Below are positions 40,330 to 48,431 of a stretch of 64,000 nt of DNA, in pieces. The position numbers and the translations under genes are program-made. Origin of the DNA: Ralstonia sp. RRA (lineage in GTDB: Bacteria > Pseudomonadota > Gammaproteobacteria > Burkholderiales > Burkholderiaceae); the NCBI RefSeq assembly GCF_037023145.1, contig NZ_CP146091.1:3472001-3536000 (forward strand). Direction: 5' to 3'. Position 1 is the first letter of the stretch, and the number at the start of each line of letters is the position of its first letter. The notes under the pieces are model-generated. The model was not told the origin of the DNA and made no database searches. It saw only the letters and a list, made by a program, of their open reading frames with translations.

Positions 40330-40557
40330 CTACGCGCCCACTGCGGCGCGCCACGCCTCAAACGCCGCCCGCGCCTTGTCGCCCAGTTGCTCAGGGGCGA
40401 TGCGGGTGGCGCCTTGTACAATCATCAGCGCATACGGCTTGGCCAGTGCCGACGCCTCGGCACACAGCCGCAATTCCTCGCCTTCGGCGGGCGAACGGGC
40501 GCGCCAAAAGTTGATGGCGGCCTCCAGGTCGGTGATGGTGAGCAGGGCATCGGTCAT
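40330..40557 (-). CDS. DUF3717 protein
   Basis: Small protein of 75 residues beginning MTDALLTITDLEAAINFWRA, with the DUF3717 core including EGEELRLCAEASALAKPYA. Function unknown, family restricted to Burkholderiales-like bacteria. It is convergent with phhB with an 18-bp gap and divergent from the response regulator. Confidence 0.85.
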   Translation of the reverse strand: MTDALLTITDLEAAINFWRARSPAEGEELRLCAEASALAKPYALMIVQGATRIAPEQLGDKARAAFEAWRAAVGA

Positions 40558-40661
40558 CCGCGCATTGTAGCGCTGCGCCATCCGTGCAGATTGCCCTTTT
40601 CTGTGCGCTCCATCGCCCCACTCCATTCCGATTTAGGGACCGCCGCATCCAGGCCCATTCC

Positions 40662-41375
40662 ATGCGCATCCTGCTGATTGAAGACGACCGCGCCATTGCC
40701 AGCGCTATCCACGCCGGCCTCACCCAGGCCGGACATCGCGTGTACACGGTGCATGACGGTGTGTTTGCCGCCGAGCAGCTCGCCAAACAGACGCACGATC
40801 TGGTGATTCTCGATCTTGGCTTGCCGGGCATCGACGGCATGACGCTGCTGTCGCAATTTCGAACACGTGACCGTGCCACGCCGGTGCTGATTCTCACAGC
40901 GCGCGACGGCCTGCTCGACAAGGTGAACGGTCTGAATGCCGGTGCGGACGATTACCTGCTCAAGCCCTTCGAAATGCTCGAACTGGTGGCCCGCGTGCAG
41001 GCCCTGTTGCGCCGGCGTGGGGACCCAGCCGAACCGATCGCACGCCCGGACATCCTGGTCGGCCGGCTGCGCATGAGTGGCGTCGAGCGGCGCATCTTTG
41101 TCGAAGCGGCACCGCTGGAACTGTCGCCGCGCGAGTTTGCCGTGCTGGAGCTGCTGATGCTGCGGCAGGGTCGCGTGGTCAGCAAGGTGCAGTTGCAGGA
41201 CCACCTGGCCAGCTTCGGCCATGCCATTGGTGAAGCCAGCCACGACGTGGTGGGCGATACGGCCATCGAGGTCTACGTGCACCGCGTGCGCCGCAAGATT
41301 GAACATTCCGACGCCGAGATCGTCACCGTGCGCGGCTTCGGTTATCTGCTGCAGGCACGCGGCGCGGCGGCCTAG
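40662..41375 (+). CDS. OmpR-type response regulator (TctD/QseB-like)
   Basis: Two-component response regulator of 237 residues. The receiver domain has acidic residues Asp8 and Asp9, the phosphoacceptor Asp51 (LVILDLGLPG), Thr79 and Lys101 (LLKPF). The C-terminal winged helix contains ELSPREFAVLELL and AIEVYVHRVRRKIE, a phrase typical of the TctD/QseB branch. It is followed after 10 bp by its histidine kinase. Confidence 0.95.
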   Translation: MRILLIEDDRAIASAIHAGLTQAGHRVYTVHDGVFAAEQLAKQTHDLVILDLGLPGIDGMTLLSQFRTRDRATPVLILTARDGLLDKVNGLNAGADDYLLKPFEMLELVARVQALLRRRGDPAEPIARPDILVGRLRMSGVERRIFVEAAPLELSPREFAVLELLMLRQGRVVSKVQLQDHLASFGHAIGEASHDVVGDTAIEVYVHRVRRKIEHSDAEIVTVRGFGYLLQARGAAA

Positions 41376-41385
41376 TCCTCCTCTC

Positions 41386-43065
41386 ATGTTCAAGCGCCAC
41401 CGTCCCGCTGCCGCTCGCGATTCGGCTGCTCCAGCAACGGGGGCGTCCGCCAACATCGCCGTCAGCCTGCGCCTGCACCTGCTGCGCGCGCTGGCGACCC
41501 CGCTGTTCGGTCTGGTGGTCGGCACCGGTGCACTGTCGTATTGGCTGGCGGCGCACTACACCACGCAGGTGTTCGACCGCGCGCTCGTGAGCGAGGCCAA
41601 TGCGTTGGCGGAACAGATCCGCATTGCCGGTCCGCATGTGCCGGCGGCCAAGCTGTACGACATCGAGTTGACCGCCCAGACGCTCGTACAGAACGGTGGC
41701 GAAGACCGTGTCTTCTGGCGTATCGCCGGACCCAACGGCACGCTGGCCGGACGCGACACGGTACTCGGCTATGGCTCAGGCCAGGTCCGCATTGGCGATG
41801 CACGGGTATTCTATAGCTGGGTCGACGGCAAACAGGTGCGCGCCGTCCACCTGCTGGTGCCAGGTGTCAGCGCTGAAACCCCCAAGGCTCACTCGCCGCG
41901 CCAACCCGCGCCGCCAGACCCGGAAGACGACGTCACGCGCCCCGCCCTCGCCCCCACGCAGGCGCAGACAGCCCCCGCGCTGAACCCGGCCACATCCCCC
42001 GATGCCGGACAACCCGAAGACGGCATCGTCGTGGAAGTCGCTGAACTGCTCGACCACCGCGACACCGCGGCCAAGGAAGTGCTGCTATCGGTGTCGATTC
42101 CGCTGATCGTGCTGCTCGCGGTTGGCGGCCTGATCCTCTCGCTGGTGCTCAAGGAAGAGCTGCAGCCGCTGCAAACGCTGGCCGACACGCTCAACAAGCA
42201 GAGCGCGCAATCGGTGACGCCACTGCCGCCGGACTCCGCGCAACGCGTGCCGGCTGAATTGCAGCCGCTCATCAACGCGATGAACGCACTGCTCGCTCGC
42301 CTGCGCGATGCCCTGGAAGCGCAGCGCACCTTCATCGCCGATGCTGCGCACCAGTTGCGTACACCGCTCACGGCATTGAAGCTGCATGCCGATCGCGCCG
42401 TCGATGCCAAGACATTGGAAGAGGCTCGGCCCGCGTTGCTCGAACTGCAGTCGGGGGCCAACCGTGCAGTCCGTCTATCCAACCAGTTGTTGACCCTGGC
42501 GCGCGCCGAGCCTGGCAGGACGCTCGATCAACTGGGGCCACCAATGCGGGTGGACTTGGTATCTCTCGCGTTTGATACCGGCGCGCAGTGGGTACCGCGT
42601 GCGCTGGCCCGCGGGTTGGATCTTGGCTTCGAGGCCTGGCCACAGGAAGCCGCTTCGCCGGGTTCATTGCAGGCGCCGGTATTGGCCAATGCTGTGCTGC
42701 TGCGCGAAGCGATCAACAACCTGCTCGACAACGCCATCAAGTACGTGCCGACTGGGGGGCGCATCACTTTGCGCGCTGGCATGGAAGCCGACGCCGCTTC
42801 GCGCTGGTGGGGTGTGGTGAGCGTGGAAGACAACGGCCCGGGCATTCCGCACGAGCGCCGTGGCGAGGTGTTCCAGCGCTTCTTCCGCGGCGATGCGGAC
42901 CACCTGCCGGGTCAGCCCCAAGGCAGCGGGCTGGGCCTGGCCATCGTGCACGACATCGTGCGCCTGCACGGCGGCACGGTCGCCATTGATGACGCCATCG
43001 CACGCGACGGCTGCCGCGTGATGCGCTTCGTCTTGCGCTTACCGTTAGCGGACGAATCCGTTTGA
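41386..43065 (+). CDS. TctE-like sensor histidine kinase
   Basis: Membrane histidine kinase of 559 residues. TM1 is about 31-54, a periplasmic domain of the TctE type (YWLAAHYTTQVFDRALVSEA) follows, with TM2 at about 233-255. The phosphorylated His322 lies in ADAAHQLRTPL; N box 441-450 (EAINNLLDNA), G1 DNGPG 482-486, and G2 GSGLGLA 513-519 are intact. A Pro- and Ala-rich stretch at about 163-212, before TM2, is longer than usual for TctE. No tctABC citrate-type transport genes are here, so the ligand is unknown. Confidence 0.93.
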   Translation: MFKRHRPAAARDSAAPATGASANIAVSLRLHLLRALATPLFGLVVGTGALSYWLAAHYTTQVFDRALVSEANALAEQIRIAGPHVPAAKLYDIELTAQTLVQNGGEDRVFWRIAGPNGTLAGRDTVLGYGSGQVRIGDARVFYSWVDGKQVRAVHLLVPGVSAETPKAHSPRQPAPPDPEDDVTRPALAPTQAQTAPALNPATSPDAGQPEDGIVVEVAELLDHRDTAAKEVLLSVSIPLIVLLAVGGLILSLVLKEELQPLQTLADTLNKQSAQSVTPLPPDSAQRVPAELQPLINAMNALLARLRDALEAQRTFIADAAHQLRTPLTALKLHADRAVDAKTLEEARPALLELQSGANRAVRLSNQLLTLARAEPGRTLDQLGPPMRVDLVSLAFDTGAQWVPRALARGLDLGFEAWPQEAASPGSLQAPVLANAVLLREAINNLLDNAIKYVPTGGRITLRAGMEADAASRWWGVVSVEDNGPGIPHERRGEVFQRFFRGDADHLPGQPQGSGLGLAIVHDIVRLHGGTVAIDDAIARDGCRVMRFVLRLPLADESV

Positions 43066-43081
43066 GCGACGGACCTTCGGC

Positions 43082-43621
43082 TTACTTCTTCTTGGTTTTC
43101 TCAGGCCGGGCCAGCATCGTGCCGCGGCACTTCTTGGCGCCGCAACGGCACGCAAATTGTTCCCGCAGCGCCTTGGTCTGGCGGCCTTCGATGACAAGGC
43201 CGTAGTCGTAGAACAGCTCTTCGCCAGGTTCGATATCGCGCAGCGCGTGAATGAAGACGCGGCCGTCCTTCTCACGTGCCTCGCAGTTCGGCTTGCAAGA
43301 ATGGTTGATCCAGCGCGCGCGGTTGCCGCCAAACTTGGCGTCGATCACGCTGCCGTCTTCCAGGCTGAAGTAGAACGTGTGATTCGGGTCGGTCGGGTCG
43401 TGCGGATGGCGGCGCAGCGCCTCCTTCCACGAAATGTGCTCGCCCTTGTATTCGATGATCTTCTTGTTCTTGGCGATCGATGCGGTGGCATAGACACCGC
43501 GCCCGTGCACGCTCGATTCACGCACCTCGATGCGATCACGGCGGCGCAGTTTGGCCGGGGCTTCCGGCGCGGGCGAGGACTCAGCCAGGGCCGGCGTGGC
43601 ATCAGGGGACGTGCGTGTCAT
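43082..43621 (-). CDS. SET-domain protein lysine methyltransferase
   Basis: Bacterial SET-domain protein of 179 residues. Key elements are INHSCKPNC (105-113), the YDYG motif (138-141), and a cysteine-rich post-SET motif CRCGAKKC (158-165) that would bind zinc. An N-terminal basic stretch (KLRRRDR) is followed by the VHGRGVYATASI segment seen at SAM-binding SET starts. The substrate is not known. It lies 100 bp from the first DnaA box of the origin-like region and 650 bp from the HU gene. The ATG at 43621 lacks a clear ribosome-binding site. Confidence 0.9.
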   Translation of the reverse strand: MTRTSPDATPALAESSPAPEAPAKLRRRDRIEVRESSVHGRGVYATASIAKNKKIIEYKGEHISWKEALRRHPHDPTDPNHTFYFSLEDGSVIDAKFGGNRARWINHSCKPNCEAREKDGRVFIHALRDIEPGEELFYDYGLVIEGRQTKALREQFACRCGAKKCRGTMLARPEKTKKK

Positions 43622-43721
43622 AAGGCGTTGAGGCAAGAACAGAAAACGTCGATCAGCGAAGCCGTGAGCCTACACCAAAAGCATGGCAACTCGACACGTG
43701 CCGCAACCCATGCACCCCCCA

Positions 43722-43778
43722 TGTGGATAACCGATGTGGACAACGCGTGTGGATAACCCGGCCTGCCGCTGTGGATAA
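43722..43778. promoter_or_regulatory. DnaA box array
   Basis: Boxes start at 43722, 43735 and 43748, exactly 13 bp apart and in the same orientation, with a fourth starting at 43770 (22 bp further). The second has a single mismatch (TGTGGACAA); the other three are perfect. Confidence 0.85.
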
Positions 43779-43951
43779 CTACCGGCAAAGGATGTGGGCT
43801 GTCTGTGGCTGCCCTGTCGATGGTGTGGGCACAAGTGACGGGGTTGCCGACAGGGGGTCTGGCGAAACCCGCAAGTCATCCACCTCAGGGCACACACTGT
43901 GCAAGTGGTTTTGCTTTCGGCAAGTCATTGAGCACAAAGCGCTTTTTCCAG

Positions 43952-43990
43952 TTATCCACAGGAGATATCCACCGTTATCTACTACTACTA
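43952..43990 (+). promoter_or_regulatory. DnaA box followed by DnaA-trio-like element
   Basis: A perfect box at 43952-43960 is followed 13 bp on by a degenerate box (ATATCCACC, 43965-43973) and then by four CTA trinucleotides (43979-43990). On the complementary strand this reads 3'-GAT repeated, the DnaA-trio type that supports strand opening at bacterial origins. A run of AT-rich sequence continues to about 44016. Confidence 0.7.
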
Positions 43991-44270
43991 TCTGTATACA
44001 TAAAGAAAAAGGTAAACCCATCGATCGACGTACGTCGCTCCTATCAACGACGAGCAAACCAGTCCCAAAGCAAAACGCAATGTGTCGATCCTAGTGTGAT
44101 GGCCCCGCCTCGCAAGGCAGGCACCATGCGGGTTTACGGAACCTGCGTGGCATGTGCCGTTACAAAGCTCACATGCCGGCGGCAAGCGCATGCCGGTATC
44201 ATGTCGCCCTTGGAGCCGCCCCCCGGAGGCTCCGATGTGTGTTTTATCTACTCTTGAAGGGAGTCAAGCA

Positions 44271-44549
44271 ATGACGAAAACCGAACTGATCGACGCCATC
44301 GCCAGCGGCGTAGACGGTCTGACCAAGGCCAAGGCAGAGCAGGCACTGAACGTGACGCTCGCGGCCATCATGGAATCCGTTGGCAAGGGCGATGCGGTCA
44401 GCCTGATCGGCTTTGGTACCTTCAGCCAGGGCGAGCGTGCCGAGCGTATGGCTCGCAACCCGCGCACCGGCGAAGAAATCAAGGTGGAAGCTGCCAAGAC
44501 CGTCAAGTTCAAGGCCGGCCAGAAGTTCAAGGACGCCGTAAATGCGTAA
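44271..44549 (+). CDS. hup: HU family DNA-binding protein
   Basis: Histone-like nucleoid protein of 92 residues, the usual size. It starts MTKTELIDAIASG, has the hinge GFGTFSQGERAERMARN and the DNA-binding arm RNPRTGEEI. The ATG has GAAGGGAG upstream. HU helps open origins and shapes the nucleoid; its gene is 211 bp from the candidate oriC region. The adjacent SET gene has an unknown protein substrate. Confidence 0.96.
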   Translation: MTKTELIDAIASGVDGLTKAKAEQALNVTLAAIMESVGKGDAVSLIGFGTFSQGERAERMARNPRTGEEIKVEAAKTVKFKAGQKFKDAVNA

Positions 44550-44707
44550 TCGCGCCTAATGCGATGACGACCTTGGCGTGTGAACCAGCCTGTCTGGTTT
44601 CCCGCCAACGACGTGGCATGCCAATGCATGCGTGACCAGCCCGCAGCGCTGGCGTACCACGTCGGAGGGCCTGTCTCCCCGTCAGGCCTGATCTGCCCCT
44701 CCCACAC

Positions 44708-45652
44708 ATGCTCCGCCCCTTCCAGCGCGTTCTGCGCATCGCGCTTCCGATTCTTCTCGCTGCCCCCGTCGTCTGGATTGCCGGCTGTACGACACCGCCT
44801 GCGCGTCCGCAAGCCGAACCGCTACCCGACAACGAAGTCGTGCAGACGACGCCCGGTGCCACATCGCGCCAGAAGATGATTGAGATTGCGCTGACCGAAT
44901 GGGATCGCTGGGGCCGTCAGGTGGTGCGTGTGGGGCGTGACGATACGTATTGCGTGACGGGAGGCGGTTTTCCTGATCAACCGCAAGGTCACTGGCTGAC
45001 GCAGGACGATCCAACGCCTGTACCGTCCGATGAAGAGGCCGGCACCGGTAGGCCGCCGCTATCGAAGCCGCAAGCTACCGCCGCTGTCGCCCCGTCACCC
45101 ATACCGTGCCTGCGCTATCCCGATGGCACCGGTGGTGAGGCAACTGCGCGTGGCTGCGTGCTGGCCAAGCGCTATTGGGCCATCGTCGGCAAGACACCGA
45201 CCTGCCAGCAACTGACCACCGGCGGGTGGGCGTGGTCTGCGGTGTTCATCTCGTGGATCATGCGCAAGGCGGGTCTGCAGAACAACCAGTTCCTCACAGG
45301 TGCTACTCACGCCGAATACGTGACCGACGCGCGCGACCACCTGCTCCGGCATCCCGCCTTCGTACTCGAACGCACACCCGCCGTACCGCGCCCTGGCGAC
45401 CTGATCTGCACCGCACGTGGCGCTGACCGCTTCATGACGGATCCGGCAGAGATTCGCTCGGGTATGACCCCCATGCACTGCGATCTGGTCGTCGAGCTGG
45501 ATCCGGTTCGCCACGAGGTCAAGTCGATTGGCGGCAATGTGCAGCAATCCGCCTCCATGAGCATCACCGAGTTGAACGACGCCAATCAGGTGGACCCTTA
45601 CACAAACTCGGTCATGCAGTGGATGGTGGTCCTGCGCAATCAACTGCCTTAG
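44708..45652 (+). CDS. DUF2272 lipoprotein
   Basis: Predicted lipoprotein of 314 residues. Signal sequence ends in a lipobox IAGC with Cys27 as the lipidated residue. A central region with PTPVPSDEEAGTGRPPLSKP is low-complexity, and the DUF2272 core follows (GGWAWSAVFISWIMRKAG). The family is thought to have a cysteine-protease-like fold, but no function is proven. Independent gene, 158 bp after HU. Confidence 0.8.
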   Translation: MLRPFQRVLRIALPILLAAPVVWIAGCTTPPARPQAEPLPDNEVVQTTPGATSRQKMIEIALTEWDRWGRQVVRVGRDDTYCVTGGGFPDQPQGHWLTQDDPTPVPSDEEAGTGRPPLSKPQATAAVAPSPIPCLRYPDGTGGEATARGCVLAKRYWAIVGKTPTCQQLTTGGWAWSAVFISWIMRKAGLQNNQFLTGATHAEYVTDARDHLLRHPAFVLERTPAVPRPGDLICTARGADRFMTDPAEIRSGMTPMHCDLVVELDPVRHEVKSIGGNVQQSASMSITELNDANQVDPYTNSVMQWMVVLRNQLP

Positions 45653-45670
45653 CAGTGAGCGGTAGGGGAT

Positions 45671-45698
45671 TTGACGTTTGCCACAAATTAATTAACAT
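45671..45698 (+). promoter_or_regulatory. Probable promoter of the aldolase-panE genes
   Basis: TTGACG and TAACAT are separated by 16 bp in the 100-bp region upstream of the aldolase ATG, in an AT-rich patch. Good -35, moderate -10. Confidence 0.5.
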
Positions 45699-45752
45699 GT
45701 GAAGCAACCAGGCGCCGGCAATCCGACCAGCGCCACGACCAGGAGACAGGTC

Positions 45753-46577
45753 ATGACGGTGCTTTCGCTGAATCCCGATGCCGGATCGGACATCCAGGCC
45801 CATCGCCCCGCCTGGTGCGGCCCGCGTGAATGGGTCGCACGCGTGAAGCTGGCAGCGTGCTACCGCATCTTTGCTCACCTCGGCTGGACCGAGCTGATCT
45901 ACAACCACATCACCCTGCGCCTGCCGCTTGAAGACGGCACCAGCGAGGATGGCGGCCCGCATTTCCTCATCAACCCGTTCGGCCTGACGTATGCCGAGGT
46001 TTGCGCATCGAATCTCGTGAAGATCGATCTGCAAGGCAACGCGCAGCGCGCAGCGGGTCAGCCCGACTGGCCGGTCAATCCGGCTGGCTTTACGGTGCAT
46101 GCGGCCATCCATGCCGGTATTCCGGGCGCGCATTGCGTCATGCACACGCACACCACCGCTGGCATGGCCGTGGCCTGCGCACGTGACGGCCTGTCGATCA
46201 GCAACTTCTACGCTGCGCAATTACACGGCAAGGTGGCGTACCACGACTTCGAGGGCATCACTGTGCATGCCGATGAAGGCCCGCGCCTGGTGCAGAACAT
46301 CGGCGACAAGCCTGCGGTGATCCTGCGCAACCACGGCCTGCTTGCGTGGGGCGATTCGATTGCGCGGGCGTTTGCCGTGCTGTGGCTGCTCAACCGCGCT
46401 TGCGAGATCCAACTGGCTTCCACATCGATGGGCCCTGTTCTGGAGATTCCCGAGGCGATTGCGCGCAATTGCACGCGCGACTCCTTGCAGTTCAACCCGA
46501 ACTTCGGCGCGGGCGAAGACGTGTTTGCGGCACTCACCCGCACCATTGATCGCATCGACCCGTCCTACCGTTCCTGA
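45753..46577 (+). CDS. Class II aldolase/adducin family protein
   Basis: Predicted metal-dependent aldolase or epimerase of 274 residues. The zinc-binding His pair is in MHTHTTAGMAVACA, and the C-terminal conserved segment ILRNHGLLAWGDS is present. The ATG at 45753 follows AGGAGACAGG. It shares a promoter and strand with panE downstream (23 bp), which is unusual for a sugar-phosphate aldolase. Confidence 0.88.
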   Translation: MTVLSLNPDAGSDIQAHRPAWCGPREWVARVKLAACYRIFAHLGWTELIYNHITLRLPLEDGTSEDGGPHFLINPFGLTYAEVCASNLVKIDLQGNAQRAAGQPDWPVNPAGFTVHAAIHAGIPGAHCVMHTHTTAGMAVACARDGLSISNFYAAQLHGKVAYHDFEGITVHADEGPRLVQNIGDKPAVILRNHGLLAWGDSIARAFAVLWLLNRACEIQLASTSMGPVLEIPEAIARNCTRDSLQFNPNFGAGEDVFAALTRTIDRIDPSYRS

Positions 46578-46600
46578 TTCTTTTCCCCTCTTCCAAGCAC

Positions 46601-47578
46601 ATGACACGCATCTGCATCGTGGGCGCCGGCGCTGTCGGCGGGTATCTGGGCGCGAAGCTCGCGCTGGCGGGCGAATCCATCAGCGTGCTGGCACGCGGCG
46701 CGACGCTGCAGGCGTTGCAGACCGAAGGCCTGCGATTGACGGAGGACGGCATCACACGCACCGCCCCCGTTCAGGCGAACAACGAGGCGACGGCGCTCGG
46801 TGTGCAGGACGTCGTGATCGTTGCCGTCAAGGCGCCTGCCATGGAAAGCGTCGCGCAAACCATCGGACCCCTCATCGGCCCGGATACCTGCGTGGTGGTG
46901 GCCATGAACGGCGTGCCGTGGTGGTTCTTCGATCGACCCGGTCCGCTGGAAGGGCTGCGCTTGCAGTCGGTTGATCCGCACGGCCGGATTGCCGAAGCGA
47001 TTCCGACAAGGAACGTGCTCGGCTGCGTCGTGCATCTGACGTGTTCAACGTCTGCACCGGGCCATGTACGTCATGGGTTCGGCAAGCGATTGATTCTGGG
47101 TGAGCCGGCGGGTGGATCGTCATTGCGGCTGGAAACGATCGGCACGCTGTTCGAACGCGCCGGCCTGCAGATCGAGCGTAGCGACGCCATCCAGCGCGAC
47201 ATCTGGTTCAAGCTGTGGGGCAACATGACGATGAACCCGGTGTCGGTGCTGACCGGTGCCACGTGCGATCGCATGCTCGACGATCCGCTGGTCTCAGCGT
47301 TCTGTCTGGCCGTGATGGAAGAAGCGAAGGCGATTGGTGCGCGCATCGGCTGTCCCATCGCACAAAGTGGTGAAGAGCGCAGCGCAGTGACGCGCCAACT
47401 AGGTGCGTTCAAGACGTCGATGCTGCAGGATGCGGAGGCTGGACGTGGCCCGCTGGAGATCGATGCACTGGTGGCATCGGTGCGGGAGATCGGCCAGCAT
47501 GTGGGTGTGCCGACACCGCAGATCGATGCCCTGCTGGGTCTGGTGCGCTTGCACGCCCAGACCCGCGGGCTTTACTGA
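46601..47578 (+). CDS. panE: 2-dehydropantoate 2-reductase family protein
   Basis: NADPH-dependent ketopantoate reductase-like enzyme of 325 residues, in the pantothenate/CoA pathway. N-terminal Rossmann motif GAGAVGGYLG at 8-17; the conserved KLWGNMTMNPVS segment and Glu-rich C-terminal helical domain are present. Paralogues of PanE with other substrates are common, so the specific substrate is not certain. Convergent with the Sel1 gene with an 18-bp gap. Confidence 0.85.
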   Translation: MTRICIVGAGAVGGYLGAKLALAGESISVLARGATLQALQTEGLRLTEDGITRTAPVQANNEATALGVQDVVIVAVKAPAMESVAQTIGPLIGPDTCVVVAMNGVPWWFFDRPGPLEGLRLQSVDPHGRIAEAIPTRNVLGCVVHLTCSTSAPGHVRHGFGKRLILGEPAGGSSLRLETIGTLFERAGLQIERSDAIQRDIWFKLWGNMTMNPVSVLTGATCDRMLDDPLVSAFCLAVMEEAKAIGARIGCPIAQSGEERSAVTRQLGAFKTSMLQDAEAGRGPLEIDALVASVREIGQHVGVPTPQIDALLGLVRLHAQTRGLY

Positions 47579-47596
47579 GACAACGATACGGCGTTG

Positions 47597-48418
47597 TTAC
47601 GGCGCCAACGCCGGGTGCTTGAGCGCGTGCGCCGTTTCGATCCACTGCTGGTGATACGCGGCGTCATCGCGCTTGAGGCCGAGCTCACCGTTCTGATACG
47701 CCATCGCCAGGGCTTGCACGGCTTCGGGCAATTCGTGCTCGGCAGCGTCCTGATACAACGCCAGGGCACGGGCTTCATCGTGCGGCACGCCATCGCCGTC
47801 CCGGTAGGCATTGGCCAGCATGAACATCGCGCCCGGAATGCCGTGCTGCGCGGCGCGGTCAAACCAATGCGCCGCCTGCACTGTGTCGATGCCCGTGCCG
47901 TAACCACTGCGATACATCACGCCGAGGTAGTACGCGGCAGCAGCATCGCCCTTGTCTGCAGCCTGGCGCAGAAGGCGGAGCGCGCGTGGATAGTCACGCG
48001 CCACGCCCCCCGTGCCCAGCAGCAGCGCCTTGCCAAGCGAGAGCTGCGCATACACATCACCGGGGACACCATTGGCCGGTTGCGCCGCTGTCTCTAGCCA
48101 GCGCATCCCTTCGTTACGCAACGAGCCGTCGTGCGCGCTGAGCAACGCTTCACCCAGCGCCGACTGCGCCGGCACCGAACCACTGCGCGCCAACTGCCGC
48201 AACTGACGCAGTGCTTCGGGCTCCATCGCCTGCACGACCATCGCGCGCCACGATTCCAGTTGCGTGGCGTCAACGGTGGGTGCCTGTCGCGCGTGCGACA
48301 GCCAACCGCCCAAGGCCACGATGATCGCCAACGCGGCGGCCACCGTGAGCATCGGCACCGACTGGCGCGGGGTTTCGATGGCCGGTGCACCAGCCCATGC
48401 GGAACGAAGAGAAGGCAT
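47597..48418 (-). CDS. Sel1/tetratricopeptide repeat protein with N-terminal membrane anchor
   Basis: Protein of 273 residues. A hydrophobic segment at about 25-44 (MLTVAAALAIIVALGGW) anchors it, then Sel1-like repeats such as AAAYYLGVMYRSGYG and AMFMLANAYRDGDGVPHDEA mediate protein contacts. Located 13 bp downstream of the nucleotidase gene in the same strand, so likely co-transcribed. Partner unknown. Confidence 0.85.
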   Translation of the reverse strand: MPSLRSAWAGAPAIETPRQSVPMLTVAAALAIIVALGGWLSHARQAPTVDATQLESWRAMVVQAMEPEALRQLRQLARSGSVPAQSALGEALLSAHDGSLRNEGMRWLETAAQPANGVPGDVYAQLSLGKALLLGTGGVARDYPRALRLLRQAADKGDAAAAYYLGVMYRSGYGTGIDTVQAAHWFDRAAQHGIPGAMFMLANAYRDGDGVPHDEARALALYQDAAEHELPEAVQALAMAYQNGELGLKRDDAAYHQQWIETAHALKHPALAP

Positions 48419-48431
48419 GGTTGGCTCCTGC

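Larger units (their letters stand above)
43690..44060. other. Candidate chromosomal replication origin (oriC)
   Basis: The intergenic region between the SET gene and HU contains four perfect TTATCCACA/TGTGGATAA DnaA boxes (43722-43730, 43748-43756, 43770-43778 and 43952-43960) and one single-mismatch box (TGTGGACAA, 43735-43743). A 60-bp stretch at 43961-44020 is about 65% A+T in an otherwise GC-rich region. No gene can be seen in the 649 bp between 43622 and 44270. Heavily expressed gene strands diverge around this point. See the separate entries for the box array and the trio element. Confidence 0.75.

Noticed and set aside
43979..43990. CTA repeats as an ordinary microsatellite
   Set aside because: Position and polarity next to a DnaA box in the AT-rich stretch fit an origin element better than a random repeat.
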